Shown one piece after another: positions 1 to 11,289 of a stretch of DNA of 64,000 nt (positions are counted from its first letter, which is position 1; each line of letters begins with the position of its first letter). Below the pieces are notes generated by a model. The model saw only the letters and a program-made list of their open reading frames with translations, was not told the DNA's origin and ran no database searches. The stretch covers positions 56,591,444 through 56,655,443 of the forward strand of contig NC_081832.1 of assembly GCF_030867095.1 (NCBI RefSeq), in the 5' to 3' direction. Origin of the DNA: Alligator mississippiensis (taxonomy: Eukaryota; Chordata; Crocodylia; Alligatoridae). Position numbers and translations under genes: made by a program.

Positions 1-1546
1 TCATTTTGACATTTTCAAAATGAAGCAATGTGTATTTTCAGTTTGAAACATTTTGCTTTGACATTTTCAAAAAAAAAACCCCCCAAACACCCCTTCAATT
101 CAAAACCGTTCTTCATTTAGAATTTTCTGTCACATTTACTTAAAAAAGCAACATTAACATGATGCTTGGAATCAAAATAAAATGTATAATTTGGGTTCAG
201 CAAAGTATTTTGTTTAAAATGAAAATAAATTATTTTCAAGTTCTCAGATCTTTGTTCAGTGAACCTAAGGATCCATATAACTGTAGTCTACCTCCCAAGT
301 ATTCACTGCAGAAATTCAACTATAAAACCAAATAACCAAATTCAACTATAAAACCAAATAATTCAACAAGTTCTTTTGATTCTGTATTTGAATCCCCTTC
401 TGTTGAGGAAAGCCTATAAATCAGGTTTTCTACTTCCAGGGCAAGTGCTCTACCCACTAATATATTAAATAAAAGGAGGGTACCACCAAAGTCTTCCCGC
501 CTCCCCCCCCCCCCACTAATGGTTGTTATGTTTTGTGCAGAACAGTGCTGTTGGTGTGTTAGGCATGCTTTAAGCACACCTACCAGAACAGCTTCCCTTC
601 CCCACCTTACTCACTGCTCTGTATAATTTCTTGATTCAAGTGATGCTTGGGCAGTTGCTAAGGACCTAAGTGCTCAGACTGAGGCACTTCTGGAAAACTG
701 CATATTCCAGAACTGCAGATGCTTAGGGAACATTCAGGTCAAAGAGGGGGCACCTAGGGTAACTGAGAATGCTTTGCAGGAAGTGTTCTGAGAGTTGCAA
801 GGATTCGCCAGACCAAACAGAAGTTCACTGCTGGTTCCAGCAGGGAGGGGAATCTAGCTACTGGCTGAAGCCTCCAGCCAGTTTCCCCTACCAACAGCCC
901 CTCCTCTATCCCTCTGTCCCTGTTTCATAATAGGGAAGGAGATAAAGGGAGCAGAGGGGGCTCACTCTAGGGGTTCCCCAGCCAGTGCTGGAGGGTGGGG
1001 CTGGGTAAATTGGAGGCCCCCCCTGCACCTTGTGGGGGCTCCAGTACAACCACCCCACCCTTCCTTGGGGGCTAAGAAAAACCCCAGACTGAACTCCCTC
1101 CTCTCCCTTTCCCCTTCCCATTCTGAAAACAGTTTGAGGATGGGAGGCAGCACAGAGGGAAGTTATAGAAGATGTTCTGTTTTGAAACATCTTTGTCTGA
1201 CCACTAATGCAATACGGGTTCAGATTTTTGCCCAATTAGCCATTTTTAAGTGGTCTTCAGCCATGCACTTGTGTTTCATCATGGCTATAGACCACTTTCT
1301 ATGGGCATGTCAGGCACAAATTGATGCTTCTGTCTGTGCCCTTAGTGAGTATAGCACTGCAAAAGTTGTCCCATTTATCCTTAGATAAATCATTTTATAA
1401 TGGGACAAAATGCAGTCTTGCAGGCATCCATGTCTGTTGTCTCAGGAAAAATCCTAAAAACATTATCCACATAAGAGGTAGTAACAGTTTATCCCATGAT
1501 GTTGCTAAGTATATCTGTATAGTCATTGTGGGATTGCATCATTAAA
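1..1546. other. non-coding DNA, no gene seen
   Basis: AT-rich DNA with a poly-C tract near 504-517 and a moderately GC-rich patch at about 830-1150. The open frames here overlap on both strands, have no recognisable motif and sit in low-complexity or C-rich sequence. I see no exon, RNA gene or transposon terminus that I can support. Confidence 0.5.
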
Positions 1547-2409
1547 TCATAGAAAATTAGGATTGGAAGGGACCTCAGGAAGTCATCTAGTGCAACCCCC
1601 TGCTCAAAGCAGGACCATCCCCAACTAGATCATCCCAGCCAGGTCTTGGTCAAACTGGGCCTTAAAAACCTGAAAGGATGGAGATTCCACCACCTCTCTA
1701 AGTAGCCTGTTCCTGTGCTTTACCACGCTCTTAGTGAGAGAGTTTTTTTCTAATATCCAACTTAAGCCTCCCTTGCTGCAACTTGAGACCATTGTTCCTT
1801 GGTCTGTTATCTGTCACCACTGACAACAGTCTAGCTCCATCCTCTTTGAAAACACCCTTCTGATAGTTAAAGGCTGGTATCAAATCCTCTCTCAGTCTTC
1901 TCTTCTCTAGACTAAATAAGCCCAGTTCCCTCACCCTCTCCTCTTAAGTCATGCCCTGAGTCTCCTCGCCAGTTGCGTTGCTCTGCACTGGAGTCTTTCC
2001 AATTTTTCCACATCCTTTCTATAGTGGGGGGCCCAAAACTGGACATGGCACTCCAGATGTGGCCTCACCACTGCAGAATAGAGCAGAATAATTACTTCCC
2101 TCCCTCAATCTACTGGCAACACTCCTACTAATGCTGCCCAGTATGCTGTTAGCCTTCTCAGAAACAAGAGCACACTGCTGATGCATATCCATGTTATTGT
2201 CCTTGACCCCAAGGTCCTTTTCTGCAGAGCTGCTGCTTAGTCAGTCCATCCACAGGCAGTAGTGGTGCATGGGATTGTTCCATCCTAAGTACAGGACTTT
2301 GCACTTGTCCTTGATGAACTTCATGAGATTTCTTTTGGCCCAATCCTCCATCTGCAAACTTGCTGAGGGTATAATCCACCCCATCTTCCAGACTGTGAAT
2401 GAACAAAAC
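1547..2409 (-). mobile_element. CR1 LINE, old copy, 3' part (split by a younger CR1)
   Basis: Read on the minus strand, this is the end of a CR1 non-LTR retrotransposon. The 3' terminus lies at 1547 and is followed inward by the typical tail (complement of TTAGGATTGGAAGGGACCTC). A decayed ORF2 carboxy end is readable at 1731-1934 minus, with the [13 protein letters not shown] and LKLDIRKKL stretches seen at the end of CR1 ORF2. The element stops abruptly at 2409 inside the reverse transcriptase region and resumes at 3596, so it was interrupted by a later insertion. It is more diverged than the other CR1 copies here and is probably an older subfamily. CR1 is copied through target-primed reverse transcription; this copy cannot encode a working protein. 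Confidence 0.88.
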
Positions 2410-3595
2410 GCCTGGACACAGGAGTAAGGGTGGATGTCGTATACTTAGACTTCAGGAAGGCCTTCGATACGGTATCCCACCCCATACTGGTGAACAAGTT
2501 AAGAGGCTGTGACTTGGATGACTACACAGTCCGGTGGGTGGCGAATTGGCTAGAGGGTCGCACCCAGAGAGTCGTGGTGGATGGGTTGATTTCGACCTGG
2601 AAGGGTGTGGGCAGTGGGGTCCCGCAGGGCTCGGTCCTTGGACCGATACTCTTCAATGTTTTCATCAGCGACTTGGACGAGGGAGTGAAGTGTACTCTGT
2701 CCAAGTTTGCGGATGACACAAAACTGTGGGCAGAAGTGGGCACGCTGGAGGGCAGGGAACAGCTGCAAGCAGACCTGGACAGGTTGGACAAGTGGGCAGA
2801 AAACAACAGAATGCAATTCAACAAGGAGAAGTGCAAAGTGCTGCACCTAGGGAGGAAAAATGTCCAGCATACCTACTGCCTAGGAAATGACCTGCTGGGT
2901 GGCACGGGAGCAGAAAGGGATCTTGGAGTTCTAGTGGACTCCAAGATGAACGTGAGCCGGCAGTGTGACAAAACCATCAGAAAAGCCAATGGCACTTTAA
3001 CATGCATCAGCAGATGCATGACGAATAGGTCCAAAGAGGTGATACTTCCCCTCTATCAGGCGCTGGTCAGACCGCAGTTGGAGTACTGTGTGCAATTCTG
3101 GGCACTGCACTTCAAGAGGGATGTGGATAACCTGGAGAGGGTCCAAAGAAGGGCCACTTGTATGGTTAAGGGCCTACAGACCAAGCCCTACGAGGAGAGA
3201 CTAGAGAACCTGGACCTTTTCAGCCTCCGCAAGAGAAGGTTGCGACGCGACATTGTGGCTGCCTATAAGTTCATCACGGGTGCACAAAAGGGAATTGGTG
3301 AGGTTTTATTCACCAAGACGCCCCCGGGGGTTACAAGAAATAATGGCCACAAGCTAGCAGAGAGCAGATTTAGACTGGACATTAGGAAGAACTTCTTCAC
3401 AGTTCGAGTGGCCAAGGTCTGGAACGGGCTCCCAAGGGAGGTGGTGCTCTCCCCTACCCTGGTGGTCTTCAAGAGGAGGTTGGATATGCATCTAGCTGGG
3501 GTCATCTAGACCCAGCACTCTTTCCTGCCTATGCAGGGGGTCAGACTCAATGATCTATTGAGGTCCCTTCCGACCCTAACATCTATGAATCTATG
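2410..3595 (+). mobile_element. CR1 LINE, 5'-truncated, nested in an older CR1; long open RT frame
   Basis: A 5'-truncated CR1 with an uninterrupted 359-codon frame from 2430 to 3509. The first residues (DVVYLDFRKAFDTVSH) form reverse transcriptase block A. They are followed by GVPQGSVLGP, then FADD at about residue 90 (two catalytic aspartates), and the ORF2 carboxy end FFTVRVAKVWNGLPREVV. The endonuclease and the amino part of the RT are missing, so the methionine at 2430 is not a natural start. The 3' UTR ends in a repeat of the ATCTATGA type at 3580-3595, usual for CR1. The pentamer AAAAC sits at 2405-2409 and again at 3596-3600, consistent with a short target-site duplication. An intact frame in a dead-on-arrival copy suggests recent insertion, not function. 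Confidence 0.93.
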
Positions 3596-4800
3596 AAAAC
3601 TGGCCCCAGGACTGATTCCTGAGGCACTCCACTTTATCTGGCTCCCAGCTAGACATAGACATTGTGCCATTGATGTGTGACAATCCAGCCAGCTTTCTAT
3701 CCACCTTACAGTCCATTCATCCAACCCACATTTCTTCAGCTTGCTTGCCAGGTGCTGTGGGAGACCGTATCAAAAGCCTTGTTATAGTCAAGGTATATTA
3801 TGTTCAATGCTTTCCCCGCATCCACAGAAGCACTTATCATAGAAGGCAATCAGTTTGGTCAGGCATAACTTGCCCTCAGTGAATCCATGCTGACTGTTCC
3901 CAAAAGATTCCTTGAGGATCTGCTCCATGATTTTTCCAGGGACTGAGGTGAGGCTGACTGGTCTGTAGTTCCCTGCATCCTCCTTTTTCCCTTTCTTAAA
4001 TATGAATACTATATTTTCTCTTTTTCAATAATCCAGGTCCTTTCCAGGTCATCATGAGTTTTCAAAGATGATGGCCAGCAGCTTTGCAATCACATCAGCC
4101 AAGTCCCTCAGCACCCTTGGGTGCATCTTGTCCAGCCCCATGGACTTGTATATGTCCACCTTTTCTATATAATTCTTAACCTGTTCTTTCACCACTTTAG
4201 GCTGCTCACTTCCTCCCCAAACTGTAGTGTCAGGTACAGTAGTCTGAGAGCTGACCTTGCCTATGAAGACTGAGGTAAAAAAGCCATTGAGTATTTCAGC
4301 CTTTTCCTCATCATCTGGCACTAGGTTGCCTCTCCCATTCAGTAAGGGACCAACACTTTCCCTGATCTTCCTCTTGTTAAAATACTTGTAGAAACCCTTC
4401 TTGTTACCCTTCAAGTCCCTTGCTAGATGCAACTCCAATTGTGGTTTGGTCTTCCTGACTTCATCCCTGCATGCCTGAGCAACATTTTTATACTCCTCCT
4501 AAGTTGTTTGTCTAAGCTTCCACTTCTTGTAAGCTTTCTTTTTGTGTTTACGCTCACCAAAGAGTTCTCTGCTAAACCAAGCTGATCTTCTGCCATACTT
4601 ACTAGTCCTCCTACACATTGGGGTAGTTTATTCCTGCACCCTTAGAAAGGTTTCTTTAAAATACAACCAGCTCTCCTGGACTCCTTTCCCCTGCAGACTG
4701 GCCTCCCAGGCGATCCTGCCCATCAATTCCCTGAGGGAGTCTAAGTCTGCTTTTCTGAAATCCAGGGTCACTAAACACTGATTTGAAGGGTGAACATGCC
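3596..4800 (-). mobile_element. CR1 LINE, old copy, central part (continuation of 1547-2409)
   Basis: This continues the minus-strand CR1 across the nested insertion. The complement of 3596-3620 reads directly on from the sequence before 2409. The frame at 4052-4438 minus holds the linker between endonuclease and reverse transcriptase: ELHLARDLKGNKKGFYKYF, then DIYKSMGLDKMHPRVLRDLA, the conserved 'GxDxxHPRVL' block before RT. Further 5' on the minus strand, 4656-4862 holds a decayed DPGFQKSRLRLPQGIDG segment. The 5' boundary near 4800 is not sharp by eye. The flanking relationship to 2409 is direct; the family is recognised from CR1 ORF2 in general. Confidence 0.85.
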
Positions 4801-7797
4801 AATCCCAGGGTATTTTTGTTCTGGAACAAACAGAGGCTTAATTTATCCAGGGACAAATGCAATATCAGATCATAGCTAGGTGTCTCTAGGCTTAGAAAGC
4901 AGAAAAACAGGATGCATTGTGTAGCAAGTTTGGACTTAGGTATCTAAAGTGCCTAAATACTCCTAAAGGCACCATGGTCCTTTTTTGGATCTAAGCCAAA
5001 GTGTGTTTTAGAAAAATAGCTGTCAAGGACAAGTGCCTTCTGAATTCAATTGCACTATGGCTATATTGTAAATGTATTCTTTTTTTACACTATGTTCTCT
5101 CATGTTCTATAGTATCTTTTACAAAATGTAAGTTACAGCTGAAAAAGCGGTCTTCAGGATTTTAAAAGTTTTAAGCTTTCAGTGACACTGGGAATTAAAA
5201 GATACTCAAATTGTAGGTGAGGTGTTTCAGGAGAGTCTTGCTTAAAATACTCTTGTCAAGCCTACCAATTTGCATAGGGGAATTTGTTGACCCACCGTGC
5301 TAATGAACTGTGTCCAATAACCTACAGCTTCATTTTATGCTTCTGCTCCCTTATTATGGTAACTGCCCATGTGTGAATTACTTTGAATTAAGGATAGATA
5401 AGTACTTGCTATTTTAAGCAAAGAGAACTGTTTTTCTTGTTTCTATAAGATTTATGTTTTAGTCTTGCCAACATGGCTTCCATGGTATTTAGTTGTTCCA
5501 TAGGTGAATGATGTTTCAGAGAAATGCATTGTGTCTTTATATTTCTGAAAATGCTCACACTTGCATTTTTATCAGTTAGGTTCAATTCATGGCTTGTTTT
5601 ACATAAGTGCCACAGCTCCAAATAAAGTTAGTGGATTTACAGGTTCTTTTTAGCTCTGAAAAATCATTCTGATAGTGTTCCTGCCTGCATACCCAAGAGT
5701 TGAGACATGCAAAATCAGAGCCTACTTTTTTAGAAAGTATTGACCTCAAGGTCAAATTTTAAGCATTAAGTATGAAAAAGGGCAAGAAATCTTCTTATAT
5801 TTTCTAGTACTTTAATCCTCATTAATGGTAGCTATTTAGGTATCTATCTTCCTATGCCAAGAAGGGTCATGCATCAGTTCAGTATGTAATACATGATTTT
5901 CATTTAAAATTTTAGGTATTATCTGTTGTATGTAAGTCTCTCCCCTTTTGCCTTCCGCTGTCTTGTCAGTTGCTTAATAAATCCTGTGGCTCCTTCTACT
6001 ATGATAGCAGTACATTTTATCCCCTCTCTTCAGTACTCTGCCCTTAAAATGCTTTTCCAGGTCTTCAGGTTCACTTGTTGTGATACATTAAGAGGTGAAT
6101 TTATTGCAATTTGCTGAGTCTTGTTTTCAATCTGTCCTGGCTGAAGTCTTCTACCTGTTCATTGGACTGACCATGTTGCCCTTCCCACCTGGAATCCCCT
6201 GTATTTTTTTTTCTCATTCTTGTTTCTTAGAGCATCAACTCAGTTTTTCATACCCTGACATAAGCTTGTCCCCACTAGTATCTTATGTCTGTGCCATCAT
6301 TTCTTTATATTTTCCTGTATTCCTTTGAGTGTCTTTCTTCTCAGTGTTCTTGTGTCCTCACAAAGCCTACAACCTCAGAAGTACCTGACTTAAGATAAAA
6401 CAATCTATGTCAAACATCAATCTCTGAAACAAGAGACTATTGTGAATAGAAGACTTTCATGTACACCACCAAAAAATGATGACTGGTTCTAACTTTATCA
6501 TTTTAAACTATCTTTTGCACTGTCCCTGATTCATAAAACTGCCAATGGCTTCTAGTCTAGTATAAATTCCTCTATTCTCCTTTGAGTCACTTCTTAACAC
6601 CAGTTCCTCTCTGTGCTTCATATCTGCATTGTGGTATAAATATTCAGGAAGGTGTCCCGTGTTTACTATACATGACTGCATAAGGTAATTTAGCTTGTGA
6701 AAATCAGAAAATACCATTCGGATTTTCCAGGCAGAAAGAACATATGACAGGTGGTATGATACAGTAATTAGTGAAACTGCTCAGCATTAAATGGTAAGAA
6801 ATGAAATAAATATCCCCTGGGTTTGGTTCTGATACTCTGTAATTCCAACATTATGGATGTTTGTAATCCAAACTGAGAGGTAGTTTGGATCTAGATTTGG
6901 GATCAGTCACAAACTGAAAATCTGGGCCAGGTTTGCTGGAAAGTTAAGAGTCTTAAAATAACCTGGGGCTTATTTTCCAATGCAACCCATTCCATTCATT
7001 ACTGTGGGAAAAAGACTTCCTAAGAGAAGTAACACTGATGAGAGGATATAACTCATATTTTTTTAAACTTCAATAGATTTCATTTTGATAGGGCTTAAAG
7101 TAACTGTTCTCTTTCCAGATGAAGAATCCAGAAAAATCATTTGGTTTATAACCTAGTTCCTGAATAGAAAAATTTCTCTAAATCATCTTGCTTATAAAAA
7201 GAATGATGAAATCTATTGTTAGATAGCCCAGTTTATTTTTAATTTTGATGATGTTTGAGTGTTGAACAGCTGGTTGTTTCTAAGGTCTTTTCAATCAGTT
7301 ATTTTTAGAGCATTTTCTGCAAGACTTTCAGTTATTTGACACAACGGCATCTTGTGATCACTTTCTCTGGACAAGGCTATCATATCTTCCTTAAGGATAG
7401 CCTCATGCTCTGTTTCTTTTCTTTTTTTTTTTAAACAGACTATTCCCAGATTACAGGCTTTGTTTGGTATGCTAACTGAATATTTTAAAAAATTCTGGCA
7501 TAAGCAGGACTTTTCCAAGTGGAGGCTAGTTAGAGATGTCCTAAGGGGTTCCTGACTAAACCAAGCTGCATGGCTCCAAGGGAACTCTTATGGATGAGGC
7601 AATGTAGAGCTGAGTGAGCAAAGCCTTACAAACTATTAGAAACAGGTAAAACTGAAAAGCAGGCTGCTTTAGGAAGGATTGCTGTCCTAGAACATGAAGA
7701 CAGATCACCTTTAGGAAAGGAACTTCCCAAGGCTAGTCATTGACCATTCTCCTGCACCTGAAGAACCCATGCATGTGTAAAGCACCATATTACCCAG
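4801..7797. other. AT-rich non-coding DNA
   Basis: About 3 kb of AT-rich sequence without a recognisable gene or transposon end. Short open frames, including 5409-5621 minus, 5926-6328 plus and 7291-7518 minus, lack homologous motifs and splice context. I see nothing else I can support. Confidence 0.5.
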
Positions 7798-7990
7798 TGG
7801 ATGAATCTACATGAGATGCTTTACTGTGCATTAGACTAATCTAATGCACAGTAAAGCATCACAATCTACACACATGCAGCAATTACTGTGCAGTAAATTA
7901 GTCCAATGCACCCTTTTCTAGTACCTGTAAATATAGGTACCAGAAATCGGCACATTAAACTAAAGAGCTGAAGTGCACATGTAGACACTA
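7798..7990. mobile_element. MITE, Chompy-like, with internal hairpin
   Basis: A short terminal-inverted-repeat element. The left end reads TGGATGAATCTACATG and the right end CACATGTAGACACTA, related to the better preserved copies at 18055 and 62927. Its interior has a perfect 21-bp inverted repeat (7815-7835 with 7840-7860) around a 4-base loop. A second copy of the same right-end type (GTACATGTAGATGTATC) occurs at about 9086-9103, so the unit may instead extend to 9103 and enclose the tandem repeats. The target duplication is not clear here. The element is non-coding. Confidence 0.55.
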
Positions 7991-8880
7991 ACCAGGAGCA
8001 AATTGCTCCCAGTCAGCCTAGGCACCAGGAGGCCACAGGAGACAGGGAGAGTTGTCACAGCTCAGTGGGATGCTGCCTCCCAGCCACGTGGAGATTGGGA
8101 CGTGTCCTGGTCTCCACATTGCTGGGAGACCTGTCCTGGCTGCCAGGCAGGTGCCTCCCAGCCACGTGGAGATTGGGACCCAGCCAGGACAGTTCTCTCA
8201 GCCATGTGGAGATTAGGACATATTATGATTTCCATGTGACTGGGAGCCAGCTGTCTGGCAGCTGGGACAGCTCTCTTCAACTCCATGGAGATCAGGACCA
8301 GCCCCTGTGTATCCTGCCAGCCTGGGGCTCACAACTGGGGAAACCTGGTGATGCAGGGGGAAGAGCAGGGCAGGAAGAGCCCTGAACTGAACTGCTCTCA
8401 TCAGCAATGTCCAGACAAGCAGGGGCGTGCACTTGTAGCATCACTACTTTGTGCTGCAGCACATGCCCCTACACATGCAGTGCTGCAGCACATGCCCCTA
8501 CACATGCCCCTACACTTTGTTGCAGGCCATGTCCCCAAGGCTCCATGTGCTGGGGGGGGGGGATGGGGACGACACTGGATGGGGCACAGCATGCCTCAGC
8601 ATGGGCCTAGCTGGTGGGCAGCCCCTGTATTGACGTACCTTGTACCCCAACTAACCAGGGAGTGGCTTTTGGAGCAGCATTTGGAGGGCTGCCTGTTCCT
8701 CATCATGAGGCAAACTATGTGCGGGTTCCAAAGTGTGTGGAGATGGGAGAGCAGGCAGCCCTGGACTGCCTACTCCCCTGTGTCCATGTTTGTCATGCTA
8801 TTTTCATGTACTTTATGCCGCTTTTTTTTCCAGAGGTTTTTTTTTTTTTTTGCTACTGGGAAATCCTGGTAGCAAATGTT
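7991..8880. repeat. GC-rich tandem repeats (minisatellite-like)
   Basis: Between about 8040 and 8300 a unit of roughly 75-90 bases recurs with variation. Its hallmark CAGCCACGTGGAGATTGGGAC appears near 8080 and 8160, with weaker versions near 8200 and 8280. A second array at 8455-8515 repeats GCTGCAGCACATGCCCCTAC. Open frames on both strands across this block are a by-product of the repeated composition and show no protein domain. A poly-G tract lies at about 8552-8561. It may be the interior of a larger transposon bounded by 7798 and 9103. Confidence 0.6.
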
Positions 8881-9103
8881 GTCACCCCACTGCAACTTAG
8901 CAGTGCCACACATGGTTTAATGTGCAACTTGTGTGGTTTATGGTGCAACAAGCTGCATCTGCCTGCACGTCAGGATGCATCCATTGGTAGCAAATTTGCT
9001 TCCGACAGGTGCATGTTCAGATGTGTTTGGGGCTGCAATTTAACATGGCTGATTTTTTTGTGCAGAAAATTCAGGTGCATTAATTGTACATGTAGATGTA
9101 TCA

Positions 9104-10140
9104 ACTGATTCCTTAAGTGAAGATCTGGTACCTATTCTATGAGAGTCCAGAGGACTGAAGAGTTCATTAAACCTGTTATCTTTTAAAACTATTATTACCA
9201 TTTTCTGTTTCTTCCTTTTCTTCACAGTGATACATTCCAACCTTTTATATTCTTTAATTTAATGGTGTGAAATGGTGATTGCATTCATGAGCATAAGGTC
9301 CATATGGGGTGAGGTGCCAGAAAAACAATCCCTAGTTCACAATCTTTCATAAAAAATACTAATTACAGTGTGCTTGGTGCTATCTATGTAAACTCTGGTA
9401 TCAGTTTGATGTAGAAGAATTGTCAGTTTTCTGCTATAAAAAGTGTCCTGTTAAAACCTCTGATATAATTTTTTTAGCAGTGTTTGTGGAGTAGATTTGG
9501 AAAGGAAGCAGGAAAGGTTAAGTCAACAAACAAGAACCCAAATCAAAGGAAGATGTTTTATTATTAGCTCAAAGGTTGTGGTTCAGCCATTTTATAATTT
9601 GGTTTCAGTTATAAAACATTTATCCAACTTCAAATTATAGATTTGATTACTTTTTGGTAAACTTCTTTATTTGAGTTTCAAATTAAATAGGCAGCAATCT
9701 CTTCATATCCTTTAATAGTATTAGTAAGAGTTGATTATTTGTTGTATTAAGCTAATGATTTAGCTAATGCAATTTACTTCTAATTGGACATTGAGTGTAT
9801 TTTGTTGATTTGACCTTCATTTTATTGGATATTGATATTGCTTTGTTCTTTAGTTGCTTAGCTCTGATGTATTTATTTAATGTTATTTTAAATTGTTTTA
9901 TATATAATTTATAAAACTGATATGGCTAAGTGAAAATTATTTGGGGGGGAACAGCTTACTCACTAAAATAAGTAGCTCTGAGTTAATTGAAACTCAGTCA
10001 ATTTGGGTTCAGTTTGGCTAATGGGTCTCTCCCCACCATCTTCACCATCCCAACCCAAAATAATTTTAGAAAAGCCATTTTGAGGTTTCCAGAATACTGT
10101 CGTTGTTTTTTCTTTTTAAGGTAGTATCACTAGAGGACTT
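9104..10140. other. AT-rich non-coding DNA
   Basis: AT-rich sequence, with several TTA/TAA-dense stretches between 9570 and 9920. No open frame of interest and no transposon boundary was seen. Confidence 0.5.
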
Positions 10141-10147
10141 AGAATCA

Positions 10148-10290
10148 CAAAACATTGCAGGAGGAGCCCAGTGGTAAAGACATTGCCAAATGGGTGGAAG
10201 ACATGGGTTCAAACAGATTACCTGGGGAGCAGGGATTTGGACTAATGTCTCTCACCTCCTGAGCACATGTCCTTACCAGGAGGCTGCTCT
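10148..10290. repeat. two tRNA-derived SINE heads in head-to-head orientation
   Basis: On the plus strand, 10155-10217 reads like the 5' head of a tRNA-derived SINE: an A-box-like AGCCCAGTGGTAAAG and a B-box-like GGGTTCAAAC. On the minus strand, 10225-10290 reads as a second such head (CCTCCTGGTAAGGACATG followed by TCCAAATCCCTGCTC). The two promoters face each other across a few bases. Both are diverged, and I cannot assign a SINE family. The tRNA origin is inferred from box spacing and wording alone. Confidence 0.4.
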
Positions 10291-10504
10291 TTAGTGAACC
10301 TCTTTCAAGATCTCCTGCTGAAGCTGCTCCATGTTCTTATAAGTAAATATTCATGGGCTACATATAGAAAATTAAATTCTAAAGCCTATGATTAGGGCCC
10401 TCATGTGGGTGACTAGTCAGGAGGGACAAGAGGCCAGGTTTAAACTGATGCTTCCATAAATGTTTACGTACTTGTTTAAAATGGAAACAGGAGCTTCAAC
10501 ACGA

Positions 10505-10625
10505 GGGATACGTCACATTATGAGGGCTTAGGGAACTCTAATAGGGGGTCAGGAGACCTTTTGTTCAAATCCCTGCTCCAAATCAGGTGGACATCCTAAA
10601 CAGCAGGCACATGGGAGTGGGGAAG
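10505..10625 (+). repeat. tRNA-derived SINE fragment
   Basis: The segment contains GGGCTTAGGGAACTCTAAT, resembling a decayed A box, then GGTCAGGAGACC and the B-box-like TGTTCAAATCCC followed by TGCTCCAAATCAGG. This wording recurs in tRNA-derived SINEs and in the heads at 10148-10290. The copy is short and worn, so the family and exact ends are uncertain. Confidence 0.4.
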
Positions 10626-11289
10626 CACCAGTCACAGCAGTTTTTCTGTGAATGGTGCTGAAGTCACTTTGAGAATCTAACCACTTCTGTCTGAAATTAT
10701 TTTGCTTTTATTAAAAATGATCAAAAGGTAAATAATTATTTTTGATAGCCAAATGTAAAACTAGTTTTGGGTTGATTCAAAATGATTTTTAATTAAAAAA
10801 AATAATTATTCATGTACCCAATACTGTTTATATATCCTGCATTTCTTTGGAAGACTTGGGTCAGATATCTGCTAGTCTGCCTAAAAGCCTGACTGGCTTT
10901 TTATAATTGGCCTTTGGTTCTTACAAGACTTTAGGACCTGTCTGTACTGAAGATAATGTCACTGATGTAGTTAGGTGTGTTTCCTTATAAGGAGGAGTGT
11001 GATGCACCATAAACCACTTTGGACCCGTCACACAGCAGATATATGATTGAATGGCAATATATCTGCCGTAAACAGGCGATGCTTGGTGGTTTGGCAGAAG
11101 TTTTACTTGCATTTCGTTTGAACCTGAAATTCAAAGCAAAATGAAGGAGTGCAGAGACAAACCTGAGAGCAGGCTGTCATGAAGACTGAAACTTCGGGCT
11201 GTTGTTTTACACACCTGTACCTATATTTACATAACACCCTCCCCCCCCCCCGCCCCAGCATACTGGATTGTATACTGTGCCTTTTTGTG
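10626..11289. other. non-coding DNA
   Basis: AT-rich to mixed composition, with a poly-C run at about 11238-11253 just before the large CR1. No gene was recognised. Confidence 0.45.

Noticed and set aside
8285-8872. 195-codon open frame on the plus strand
   Set aside because: It runs through minisatellite repeats and ends in a poly-T-derived phenylalanine run; no domain.
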